Source: Planctomycetota bacterium (GTDB lineage: Bacteria; Planctomycetota; Planctomycetia; Planctomycetales; Planctomycetaceae). Taken from it: a stretch of DNA of 6,912 bases. Of the stretch, positions 1 to 5,719 are shown piece after piece. The stretch lies in NCBI GenBank assembly GCA_023429275.1, contig JAEYWB010000206.1:1-6912 (forward strand), written 5' to 3'. Made by a program: the position numbers and the translations under genes. Every line of letters starts with the position of its first letter. Positions within the stretch are counted from its first letter, which is position 1. A model generated the notes under the pieces. The model had not been told where the DNA came from. It made no database searches and was given only the letters and a program-made list of their open reading frames with translations.

Positions 1-1238
1 ATCGCGTCGATTCCGAAGATCGTTTCGTCGCCGCTGAAGCCGGCGATCGACGTCGGAGCCGCGTCGCTGGTCCACTGGTAACGGATCTCGGGACGGATGA
101 TGAGGTTGGCAATCGGCTTGATGTTCACGCCGCCGGTGATTTCGTAGTACGACCGGCCGTTGAACTTGAACCACTCGCCGCGGCCCCCGACGCCAACCTT
201 GTCGGTGACGTCGTAGAGCAGGTAGTTGGCGGCACTGAAGGTCTTCAGGCCTCCGACGGCGGCCGACCCGTTCGAGTCGACCAGGTCACTCATCAGGACG
301 TAGGTCAGCTTCTCGGTGATGTTATAGGTCCCGACGATGCTGTGGCTGTACCCGTCGCCGATCGTTCCGAGATCGCCGAGAGTCGTCATGTAGGTCATCG
401 ACAGCTTGTCCGTCGCGGCATAGGTGATACCGGTCTGGAGCGCACTGCCGCCGAACGCCTGGTCGTAGCCGGTGTCCCAGCCGAAGACGTATCCGCCGTA
501 GACGGTGATCTTGTCGTTCAGGGCGTAGGTCGCAACCGCACCGGTGTGGGTGAACGGCTGGCTGAAGTTCATCGTGAAGGCGTGGCTGTAGAAGAAGTTA
601 CCGGGCGCCGTGACGACTTCGTACCCGTGGAGGGTGTAGAAGTGACCGACCTTGACCGACACGTCTCCGTAGGCGACTTCACCATAGGCCTGGGGAAGAG
701 CCCAGCCGTAGTCGCCATGATCGAACCCGTTCCGGAAGTCCCAATTTCCCGGGTTGTTTCCGAACGCCTGGGTGTTCGGGCCGTCGACACCGTAGACGAC
801 GTCGACGCGTCCACCGAAGTCGATCCCGTTGCTGCCATCGACCTTCTTCTCGACGAACAGGTACGACTGGTGGTTGTTGAACCGGCCCGGGTGGGTATTG
901 AACGTGGAGTCACTCTTGTTCGTGTAACCCCACTGCGTCCAGCCACCGATGTCCCACTTCGACTCTTCGCCGAACAGCGATGTGCCGAGGTCCCAGCCGT
1001 CTCCGCCGAGGCAGCCTTCGCCGCAGCCATCGCACGAATCGGCGTCGCTCGGGCAGCACGGATCCGCAAGACACGGATCGGCGGCGCACGCGTCGCTGAC
1101 AAGGCGAATGTTGTTTCCGTTTTCACCGAACACCGCATCGGTGTTGATGAATCCGCGGTCGCCGGCCACCGCCAGCGAGCCCATGCCGACCGTGGCCGTG
1201 ACGGTGCACAGCCACTTCTTCCAACCCGACTTCCTCAT
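1..1238 (-). CDS. BBP2-type outer-membrane beta-barrel porin, C-terminus cut off by the window edge
   Basis: This is a secreted outer-membrane beta-barrel protein, probably a passive pore for small solutes. 412 codons are visible and the reading frame runs off the left edge without a stop. Residues 1-25 form a signal peptide: a basic start (MRKSGWKK), a hydrophobic stretch, and AVA before the likely cut. A Cys-rich segment follows at about 51-76 (seven Cys). From about 95 the protein is barrel-like, with alternating aromatic and polar residues. Segments typical of the planctomycete BBP2/OmpL-like porin family include GRVDVVYGVDG (143-153), ALPQAYGEV (180-188), KVGHFYTLHGYE (196-207), NFFYSHAF (214-221), PFTHTGA (228-234) and IRPEIRYQW (381-389). 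Only the last strand or strands appear to be missing. The ATG at 1238 is chosen because AGGAGA lies 7 bases upstream and the signal peptide starts directly there. The family call is strong; the substrate is unknown. Confidence 0.88.
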   Translation of the reverse strand, partial: MRKSGWKKWLCTVTATVGMGSLAVAGDRGFINTDAVFGENGNNIRLVSDACAADPCLADPCCPSDADSCDGCGEGCLGGDGWDLGTSLFGEESKWDIGGWTQWGYTNKSDSTFNTHPGRFNNHQSYLFVEKKVDGSNGIDFGGRVDVVYGVDGPNTQAFGNNPGNWDFRNGFDHGDYGWALPQAYGEVAYGDVSVKVGHFYTLHGYEVVTAPGNFFYSHAFTMNFSQPFTHTGAVATYALNDKITVYGGYVFGWDTGYDQAFGGSALQTGITYAATDKLSMTYMTTLGDLGTIGDGYSHSIVGTYNITEKLTYVLMSDLVDSNGSAAVGGLKTFSAANYLLYDVTDKVGVGGRGEWFKFNGRSYYEITGGVNIKPIANLIIRPEIRYQWTSDAAPTSIAGFSGDETIFGIDA

Positions 1239-1514
1239 TGTTTCATCTCCTGATGCGGGGGCCGATCGCGCTTCAGCACCCCTCCGTGTCAGTCGCCCTC
1301 GAGTCCCATCGCGCTCCCGTCTGGCAGGACGGTTGCGAGCGCAGGCCGAGGATGGTCCTTGCCGTCTGAGTTCGGTCGAGCAAGGTGACGCAGAACGCGT
1401 CTTTCTCGCGGGAGCGCACAGGTTGCCCAGTTTGAAGCGATTTCAGCGACCGGCCGGCGGGATCTGCCGAAGTTCGCCGCGCACCGACTGGCCACGAGAC
1501 GGCGCGTGTTCGGT
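1239..1514. other. Noncoding gap between the porin and the pterin synthase
   Basis: This 276-base gap must hold the 3' end of the pterin synthase transcript and the 5' region of the porin gene, both on the minus strand. I see no AT-rich -10 box or good -35/-10 pair for the porin. Just past the pterin synthase stop there is a weak minus-strand stem (CGCGCC with GGTGCG, one G-U pair, loop of about 15 bases), with no T-run after it, so I do not call a terminator. Open frames that cross the gap are not convincing as genes. Confidence 0.5.
1246..1251 (-). promoter_or_regulatory. Ribosome binding site of the porin gene
   Basis: On the minus strand the sequence AGGAGA is followed by the 7-base spacer TGAAACA and then ATG. 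It is one of the clearest Shine-Dalgarno sequences in the window and fixes the porin start, in line with an abundantly made envelope protein. Confidence 0.7.
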
Positions 1515-2018
1515 TTACCGAAGCCGCCGCGTCCAGGAGGCCCACTGGCCGAAGTTCTCCTCGACCTCGATCGTGACTTCGTCCAGGGAGCCGCAATCGA
1601 CGGAGGAGAGAAGCTGCTCGCCGATCCAGGAAGCAATCAGCTCAGCGGTCGTCTGCTCGAGAGGCAGGAGAAGACACTCTTCGCGGGGGAACACCCAGCG
1701 GCGATCGGCATAGCGGGCCTCGACTTCCCGATCGGTGACGGTCAGTGGGATTTCGGGATGCCGCGTCGGCAGAAGCATCCGGTGGTCCAGTCCGGAAACG
1801 ATTGCCTGGAGAGCGTCCCGAAGCGCAACGAAGTCGAAGACGTAATGATTGACGTCAAGAGGCCCGGCGACTTCTGCAGCAACACGCCAGTTGTGGCCGT
1901 GAATCCGCTCGCAGAACGAAGTGGCGGGGGTCGTGATGGTGACGAAGTGACCCGCGCTGAAGACGAGGTGATCTTTGGTCACCCGGACGCGGAAAGTGTC
2001 GGTAGGAACGTTCGACAT
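1515..2018 (-). CDS. 6-pyruvoyl-tetrahydropterin synthase / QueD family protein (COG0720)
   Basis: This is a 167-residue member of the zinc-dependent pterin synthase family that acts on 7,8-dihydroneopterin triphosphate in the cytoplasm. Zinc ligands are visible as SAGH (H24) and HGH (H40, H42). C36 is the usual catalytic Cys, in the motif C-E-R-I-H-G-H. LDHR (D78, H79) supplies the partner Asp-His pair. VFDF (60-63) and the late Glu in EVEEN (151-155) match the family's substrate-binding regions. E. coli QueD is about 120 residues; the extra length lies mainly at about 85-122, ahead of TTAEL, and includes FPREE and LLLPL. The gene starts 12 bases after the protease stop, so the two are probably cotranscribed; GGAG lies 4 bases before the ATG, a short spacing. 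Possible products are carboxytetrahydropterin for queuosine, a folate intermediate, or a pterin for the methanopterin-type cofactors known in planctomycetes. The family is secure; the exact reaction is open. Confidence 0.9.
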   Translation of the reverse strand: MSNVPTDTFRVRVTKDHLVFSAGHFVTITTPATSFCERIHGHNWRVAAEVAGPLDVNHYVFDFVALRDALQAIVSGLDHRMLLPTRHPEIPLTVTDREVEARYADRRWVFPREECLLLPLEQTTAELIASWIGEQLLSSVDCGSLDEVTIEVEENFGQWASWTRRLR

Positions 2019-2030
2019 GTCTCTCCGCGT

Positions 2031-3698
2031 CTATCGGCGGATGCCTCGGTTCACTGGACCGATCGCCGCCCCAATCCGTCCCGAACGTCCTCCAATGAAA
2101 CCATCCTGGCCGTCATCGACCATCAGATTGAATCGATCGAGAATCGGGCCCATCGGGCAGATCACGGAGGTCGAGTTATCCCCGGCACCGGCAAACACAA
2201 GACCGACAGGCCGATTGGCGACTTCGGTGACAACGAGGGAGCCCGAGTCACCACCGGCCGAGAAGATACCGCTGGTCGCCCGCTCCGTAATGATGCAGCG
2301 AGTATGAAGCGACGACTGCGCCCCGTCTGGAATAAAAATGATCCCGTTGATTCCAACGACCGTACCGTGCGTCCAGAACGTCGTGCGGCCGACCTTCTGG
2401 ATCTTGAGGCCGATCGATGCTGTGATCGGATTGCGCGAGATCGCCCCGTAGGTGTCCGTCGGCGGATTGAAGTCCATCGTATTCGGCGTGACTGCGGCAA
2501 TCGCTGCGTCAATGATGTTGGGCGGCGCGCTGAGACGGAAGTCACTACCCTCGCCCCCTGCGTACCGATAGAGCTCCCAATCGGAGAGGGTCCCGATCTG
2601 CAGGCCCGTTTTGAGACAATTGATAAATTCACCTTGAGCGGGCTGCTGGACCTCCTCACCGACGCGGACGCTGTTCGCGAAAATGGAGCCGTCGATATTG
2701 ACCCCGTTCAGCCGGGCGAAAACGTGGTTATTACTCAGGGCGAAGTAACCAGTGTTCGGCGAAGGAACCCGGTCTTTCAGCCGACAGCCGATTGTGGCCA
2801 CCGCACAAACATCGACGGAGTTCATACCCGAGGCGCCGACACAGACCGGCCGGGTCTGGACCGTCCGCAGTTGTGCAAGCGTTGCCTGCCGTTGCGGCGC
2901 CGAACCGGTTCCCCCGGTTGAGCCCGGCGCAGGAGACCCGGCGGGCTTCGGAAGCTTGCCGTCCCGCACGAACTTCCCGCTGACAGTCGTCTCGATCGGC
3001 ACTCCCTCGAAGCTTCCAGGGAGCACGCGAGCCGCACCGCGGCGCTCTGCAGAGGCCTTGATGATGAGGTTGCCATTGGCGTCTTCGCCCAGGAAAACAC
3101 CACCCACTTCCTTGGTCAGGAGCGAGTCGGCAGCCCGCTCCTGGATCTCCTTGACCCGGTCGAACTCCTCACGCGTGTACTTCTTTCCAGCGACCTCCTC
3201 GTCGACGGGCCTCTTCGAGTCGACATGTTCGTCGCTCAACCGGATCACGCGAAACGGCGAGGCGAACGCAACCCGTTCCTCCTCGTTCACCGGCTTTGAC
3301 GTGTTCAGGTACAGCTTCCGGCGGCGCGAGGACTGGCCGGCTGGAATCTCGTCATCGACATCGACCAGGCCGTAATATTCCTTGCCGGTCGCGAGCTTGT
3401 TCGTGTACCAGTCGAACGCGAAGTCCGGGGCCTTTTCGTCGTCGAATACGAGGGCGAGCGGCCCTGGCAGAGGTCGGCCGGAGACGTTCCTGAGTACGAC
3501 GAACACTTCATGCGTGAGGGCTTCAGGCGACCGCAGCCCCTCGACGAACTGCACGTCCACTTGCTGCGTCACATCGACAAATTCGTTGGCCTTCTTCCTC
3601 GCGTCGGCCTTCTTCCCCTTTTCAGGAGGGGCCGCCGAAACGGCTGCCGCCAAGGCGAGGATGACGGAGCCACTCCAGAGCCGCGTGGAGAAAGCCAT
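2031..3698 (-). CDS. Exported trypsin-fold serine protease with N-terminal Ig-like region
   Basis: This is a 555-residue predicted secreted endopeptidase. Residues 1-22 form a signal peptide (one Arg, a hydrophobic run, VSA cut site), followed by a Lys-rich stretch. Residues about 45-150 look beta-rich and Ig-like, with VFVVLRNVSGRPLPGPLALV (65-84) resembling domains that frame exported planctomycete proteins. A charged helical stretch spans about 165-195, and a Gly/Pro/Ser linker about 250-268. The protease domain follows, with His in LSNNHVFA (H325), Asp in IIDAAIA (D397) and Ser in GGDSGSLVV (S485), a complete catalytic triad. KVGRTT (435-440) and PVGLVFAG (497-504) also fit a bacterial group of trypsin-like proteins that I recall as related to plant NAL1. 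Six Cys lie between 286 and 514, so disulfides are possible. GGGAG lies 8 bases before the ATG. The gene is divergent from the kinase and leads into the pterin synthase. Its substrate is unknown. Confidence 0.82.
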   Translation of the reverse strand: MAFSTRLWSGSVILALAAAVSAAPPEKGKKADARKKANEFVDVTQQVDVQFVEGLRSPEALTHEVFVVLRNVSGRPLPGPLALVFDDEKAPDFAFDWYTNKLATGKEYYGLVDVDDEIPAGQSSRRRKLYLNTSKPVNEEERVAFASPFRVIRLSDEHVDSKRPVDEEVAGKKYTREEFDRVKEIQERAADSLLTKEVGGVFLGEDANGNLIIKASAERRGAARVLPGSFEGVPIETTVSGKFVRDGKLPKPAGSPAPGSTGGTGSAPQRQATLAQLRTVQTRPVCVGASGMNSVDVCAVATIGCRLKDRVPSPNTGYFALSNNHVFARLNGVNIDGSIFANSVRVGEEVQQPAQGEFINCLKTGLQIGTLSDWELYRYAGGEGSDFRLSAPPNIIDAAIAAVTPNTMDFNPPTDTYGAISRNPITASIGLKIQKVGRTTFWTHGTVVGINGIIFIPDGAQSSLHTRCIITERATSGIFSAGGDSGSLVVTEVANRPVGLVFAGAGDNSTSVICPMGPILDRFNLMVDDGQDGFIGGRSGRIGAAIGPVNRGIRR

Positions 3699-3706
3699 TG
3701 ATGAAG

Positions 3707-3711
3707 CTCCC
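3707..3711 (-). promoter_or_regulatory. Ribosome binding site of the serine protease gene
   Basis: On the minus strand GGGAG stands 8 bases before the ATG at 3698. It supports that start, which also opens directly into the signal peptide. Confidence 0.5.
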
Positions 3712-3724
3712 GCTCAATTCCAGC

Positions 3725-3751
3725 GATAAAGTGTATCAGAACTATCGTCAA
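3725..3751 (-). promoter_or_regulatory. Possible promoter of the protease-pterin synthase unit
   Basis: Reading the minus strand, TTGACG (3751-3746) is followed after 15 bases by TTTATC (3730-3725), ahead of a leader of about 20 bases before the protease ATG. The -35 matches consensus in five of six positions. The spacing is shorter than the usual 16-18 and the -10 is poor; the overlapping TACACT (3735-3730) is an alternative -10 but stands too close to the -35. This is the most AT-rich part of the gap, so a promoter here is reasonable, but the exact boxes are uncertain. Confidence 0.25.
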
Positions 3752-3783
3752 CGCTACCCGGCGAATGGAACGTGGTCAAGAAC

Positions 3784-3878
3784 CTGCCGGGGAAAAGAGT
3801 TACGCTGATTCTGCCGGCGGGCGGGGATGCTGCCGAAACAACTATGCCGACCGGGTCACTCGACATTTCTGACGGCAG
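3784..3878. repeat. Cluster of four CTGCCG hexamers in the divergent intergenic region
   Basis: CTGCCG occurs on the plus strand at 3784-3789, 3812-3817 and 3831-3836, and inverted (CGGCAG) at 3873-3878. The second and fourth copies extend to TCTGCCG/CGGCAGA, an inverted pair of 7-base arms. By rough count a given hexamer should occur well under once in this gap. These could be half-sites for a regulator shared by the protease and kinase genes, but the flanks of the copies are not conserved, and a G+C-rich region yields such words more easily. Confidence 0.3.
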
Positions 3879-3936
3879 ATAAAGGGGTTGCGTCAGAATG
3901 CCCGAATTCGATCTCCCCGGGACCCGCCTCCCCCCC

Positions 3937-3942
3937 TATGAT
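3937..3942 (+). promoter_or_regulatory. Possible -10 box for the kinase gene
   Basis: TATGAT differs from TATAAT at one position. Transcription from it would begin near 3949, just upstream of the GGAGG at 3954-3958, giving a short leader to the ATG at 3971. No matching -35 is seen 17 bases upstream (TCCCCG), so the call is weak. Confidence 0.2.
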
Positions 3943-3953
3943 GCGGTGGGCAC

Positions 3954-3958
3954 GGAGG
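3954..3958 (+). promoter_or_regulatory. Probable ribosome binding site of the kinase gene
   Basis: GGAGG lies 12 bases before the ATG at 3971 and 21 before the one at 3980. The spacing is long, but it is the only strong Shine-Dalgarno sequence near the kinase start candidates. It argues against the further-upstream ATGs at 3827, 3938 and 3941. Confidence 0.4.
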
Positions 3959-3970
3959 CTCTTCGCGGGA

Positions 3971-5104
3971 ATGGGCGGGATGAACGACGACCTCTCAATC
4001 ATCGATCCGACTGAGGCGTATCAGACGCCGACTCGCTTCGCCACACGCGACGGCGAGGATCAGGCCCGTGCCACTGAACAGCTGATCAATCGGTTCCGCG
4101 AGCTGACCACAAGCTCGGAAGTTCGGTGGGAGCTTCGATACCGCCTGTTGAGGCGGCTCGGCTCCGGAGGACAAGGGGTCGTCTTCCTGGCCGACCGGAA
4201 GGGGGCCTTCGGAGCGACGTTTCGTCTCGCTCTGAAGTTCTTCCGTCCGGAAGGATACGAAGGCTGGGAAAACTACCACGCCGAAATGGCCCGCCTGGCG
4301 AGAGTCGCCTCGAATCTGGCCCGGCTCCAGCAGGATCACCTCCTCGACATCTTCAATGTCATCGAGCTCGACGGCCTGCACGTCCTGTCGATGGAATGGG
4401 TCGACGGATACGACCTCCGCGAGCTCCTGAAGCCGCGGACGCTCGACCAGGTTCGCTCGAACATGAAGGCGGACCGCTGGGAGTACGTGAACGACGTCAT
4501 CGTGACGCACGCCGGGGAACAGCTGCGGCTCAAGCCGGGAGTCGCGATCGCGATCATCAGGGAATGTCTCTCGGGGGTCGGTGCGCTCCATCGCAACGGA
4601 ATCATCCATGCGGACCTGAAGCCGTCCAACCTGATGATCAAGCGGACGGGGAACTGCAAGGTGATCGACTTCGGTTCGGCCTTTGTCATCGGTGACCCGC
4701 CGCTCCGCTCGACCTGGACACCGCGGTACGCCGCTGTGGAAGTCCTCCAGGGAGCGCCGCACACGCCGCAGTCCGACCTCGCCAGCCTGGGATACATGCT
4801 CTACGAGATCCTCTCCGGCGAATATCCGTTCGTGGGGCTTGCGGGGCAGGAGTTGATCGACGCCAAGAAAGCGCTGCCGGCGCGGCTTCCCGGGCTCCTC
4901 CCGCGCGACGTGGCCCGGAACGAAACACTGCTCGGACTGATCCGCGGGCTGATCGCTCCGAACCCGGCCGACCGCTTCGTCTCGGCCGAGCATGCGGACC
5001 AGGCTCCCCAGGGGGCCGCGCAGTTCGAACAGGAGCTTGTCCGGGCCAATCTCTCGAGCAACTACGAGAACGAGATCCGGCTCTGGCTTGCAGAGCTGCA
5101 GTAA
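3971..5104 (+). CDS. Soluble Hanks-type Ser/Thr protein kinase
   Basis: This is a cytoplasmic protein kinase of 377 residues from the chosen start. Visible elements are the Gly-rich loop GSGGQGVV (64-71), the ATP Lys in ALKFF (K89), the helix C Glu (E105), the catalytic loop HADLKPSN (213-220), DFGSA (233-237), helix F with SDLASLGY (268-275), and the conserved Arg in PADRF (R335). The catalytic set is complete, so activity is likely. The APE position reads AVE (255-257), an unusual change. A stretch of about 35 residues at 155-190 (RWEYVNDVI, LKPGVAIAI) sits between helices D and E. There is no membrane segment and no sensor, PASTA or WD40 domain; the protein ends soon after NEIRLWLAEL. The layout resembles a planctomycete kinase group I recall but cannot check. 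The frame is open from the ATG at 3827; 3971 is preferred for the GGAGG upstream, and 3980 is nearly as good. Substrates are unknown. Confidence 0.9.
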   Translation: MGGMNDDLSIIDPTEAYQTPTRFATRDGEDQARATEQLINRFRELTTSSEVRWELRYRLLRRLGSGGQGVVFLADRKGAFGATFRLALKFFRPEGYEGWENYHAEMARLARVASNLARLQQDHLLDIFNVIELDGLHVLSMEWVDGYDLRELLKPRTLDQVRSNMKADRWEYVNDVIVTHAGEQLRLKPGVAIAIIRECLSGVGALHRNGIIHADLKPSNLMIKRTGNCKVIDFGSAFVIGDPPLRSTWTPRYAAVEVLQGAPHTPQSDLASLGYMLYEILSGEYPFVGLAGQELIDAKKALPARLPGLLPRDVARNETLLGLIRGLIAPNPADRFVSAEHADQAPQGAAQFEQELVRANLSSNYENEIRLWLAELQ

Positions 5105-5292
5105 GGTTCGGCGGCACTCGGCAGCGACCGGGAATTCCGTGGCTCCGTGGACTGGTCGTGAGAGACCCTGTGTTCCAGCGACACCCGAGACTCACACAGA
5201 TTCGGTACTCCGGGCTGTGAACGGTCTTGCGTCGATCGGCGGAAAGCTGCCAGACTGTTTCACCCTGTCAAAGCAAGGATGCGCCGACAACG

Positions 5293-5622
5293 ATGAACGA
5301 TCTTGCCCCTCTCGTCCTTCCCGAAATCAACCAGCTTCAGAAGGAGTTGGAGTCCTCTCTCCCGGAAACGTGCGATCGCGCGACGCTCAAGGTCGTGATG
5401 CACTACGAAGAGGGAAGCGTCGGCAGCAGCCACGTTCTCCATCCGGTCGATTCGCCGGACGACTTCATCGACCTTCCGACCGAAGTCTTTCAGCTCACGG
5501 CACTGATCGAGCGGAAGACCCGGGCGGCCGGCCAACCCTGGCGGGAAATGACGGTCGATGCCGATCGCCGTCATCAGGGGGCGTGGGAATTTGAAGTCGC
5601 CTTCATTCCACGAGCCGCCTGA
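5293..5622 (+). CDS. Small protein of unknown function
   Basis: This is a 109-residue acidic protein that I do not recognise. It has no signal peptide or membrane segment. It begins with an amphipathic helical stretch (LPEINQLQKELES), followed by a probable beta strand (ATLKVVMHYEEG), a SPDDFIDLP turn, a second helix (EVFQLTALIERKTRAAG), and a C-terminal pair of strands with PWREMTVDAD and WEFEVAFIP. The alpha/beta order and Trp-bearing end faintly recall DUF600/YezG-like immunity proteins, but I would not annotate it as one. The ATG at 5293 is preferred over an in-frame TTG at 5227: AAGGA lies 13 bases upstream and the N-terminal helix starts directly at the ATG. The gap back to the kinase (5105-5292, 188 bases) shows no convincing promoter or terminator, so readthrough from the kinase is possible. 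G+C-rich third codon positions support real coding. Confidence 0.65.
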   Translation: MNDLAPLVLPEINQLQKELESSLPETCDRATLKVVMHYEEGSVGSSHVLHPVDSPDDFIDLPTEVFQLTALIERKTRAAGQPWREMTVDADRRHQGAWEFEVAFIPRAA

Positions 5623-5634
5623 CACCGGGAATCT

Positions 5635-5662
5635 CCTGGTCTCGGCCCGGTTTGGCCCCAGG
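5635..5662. terminator. Weak hairpin between convergent genes
   Basis: CCTGG (5635-5639) pairs with CCAGG (5658-5662), and an inner GGCC (5644-5647) pairs with GGCC (5654-5657) around a 6-base loop, leaving a 4-base bulge on one side. It lies in the 97-base gap where the small gene and the ComEC-like gene converge, the place for a shared terminator. No T-run follows on either strand, so it is not a standard intrinsic terminator. Confidence 0.2.
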
Positions 5663-5719
5663 GATCGATCGGTTGCGAAGAGAACGCCGTGCGGGCGAGC
5701 ACAACGTGACGGGGCCGCC

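Noticed and set aside
342..1253. Open frame of about 300 codons on the plus strand opposite the porin
   Set aside because: It is Val/Arg/Asp-rich, matches no family, and is the complement of clear porin codons with a signal peptide and RBS. G+C-rich codon bias explains the lack of stops.
1273..1596. 107-codon minus-strand frame across the noncoding gap
   Set aside because: It overlaps the C-terminal coding region of the pterin synthase in another frame, has no RBS, and is Arg/Ser-rich without a recognisable fold.
949..1713. Plus-strand open frame spanning the porin 5' end, the gap and the pterin synthase 3' end
   Set aside because: Low-complexity Ser/Arg/Pro composition with no recognisable domain, and it overlaps two well-supported genes.
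1506..2921. 471-codon plus-strand open frame opposite the pterin synthase and protease
   Set aside because: It crosses the junction of two genuine minus-strand genes and has Arg/Asp-rich, family-less sequence, typical of an antisense shadow.
3827..3970. Upstream ATGs (3827, 3938, 3941) as the kinase start
   Set aside because: The first 48 codons are Pro/Ser/Cys-rich with no domain, there is no good RBS near 3938 or 3941, only a G-run abuts 3827, and GGAGG at 3954 sits inside this stretch. Not excluded, only less likely.
3995..4993. 332-codon minus-strand open frame opposite the kinase
   Set aside because: The kinase strand carries all canonical kinase motifs; the opposite frame shows none of any family.
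5131..5138. GGAATTCC palindrome after the kinase
   Set aside because: An 8-base palindrome that arises easily by chance; it has no stem extension and no T-run, so it is neither a terminator nor a convincing operator.
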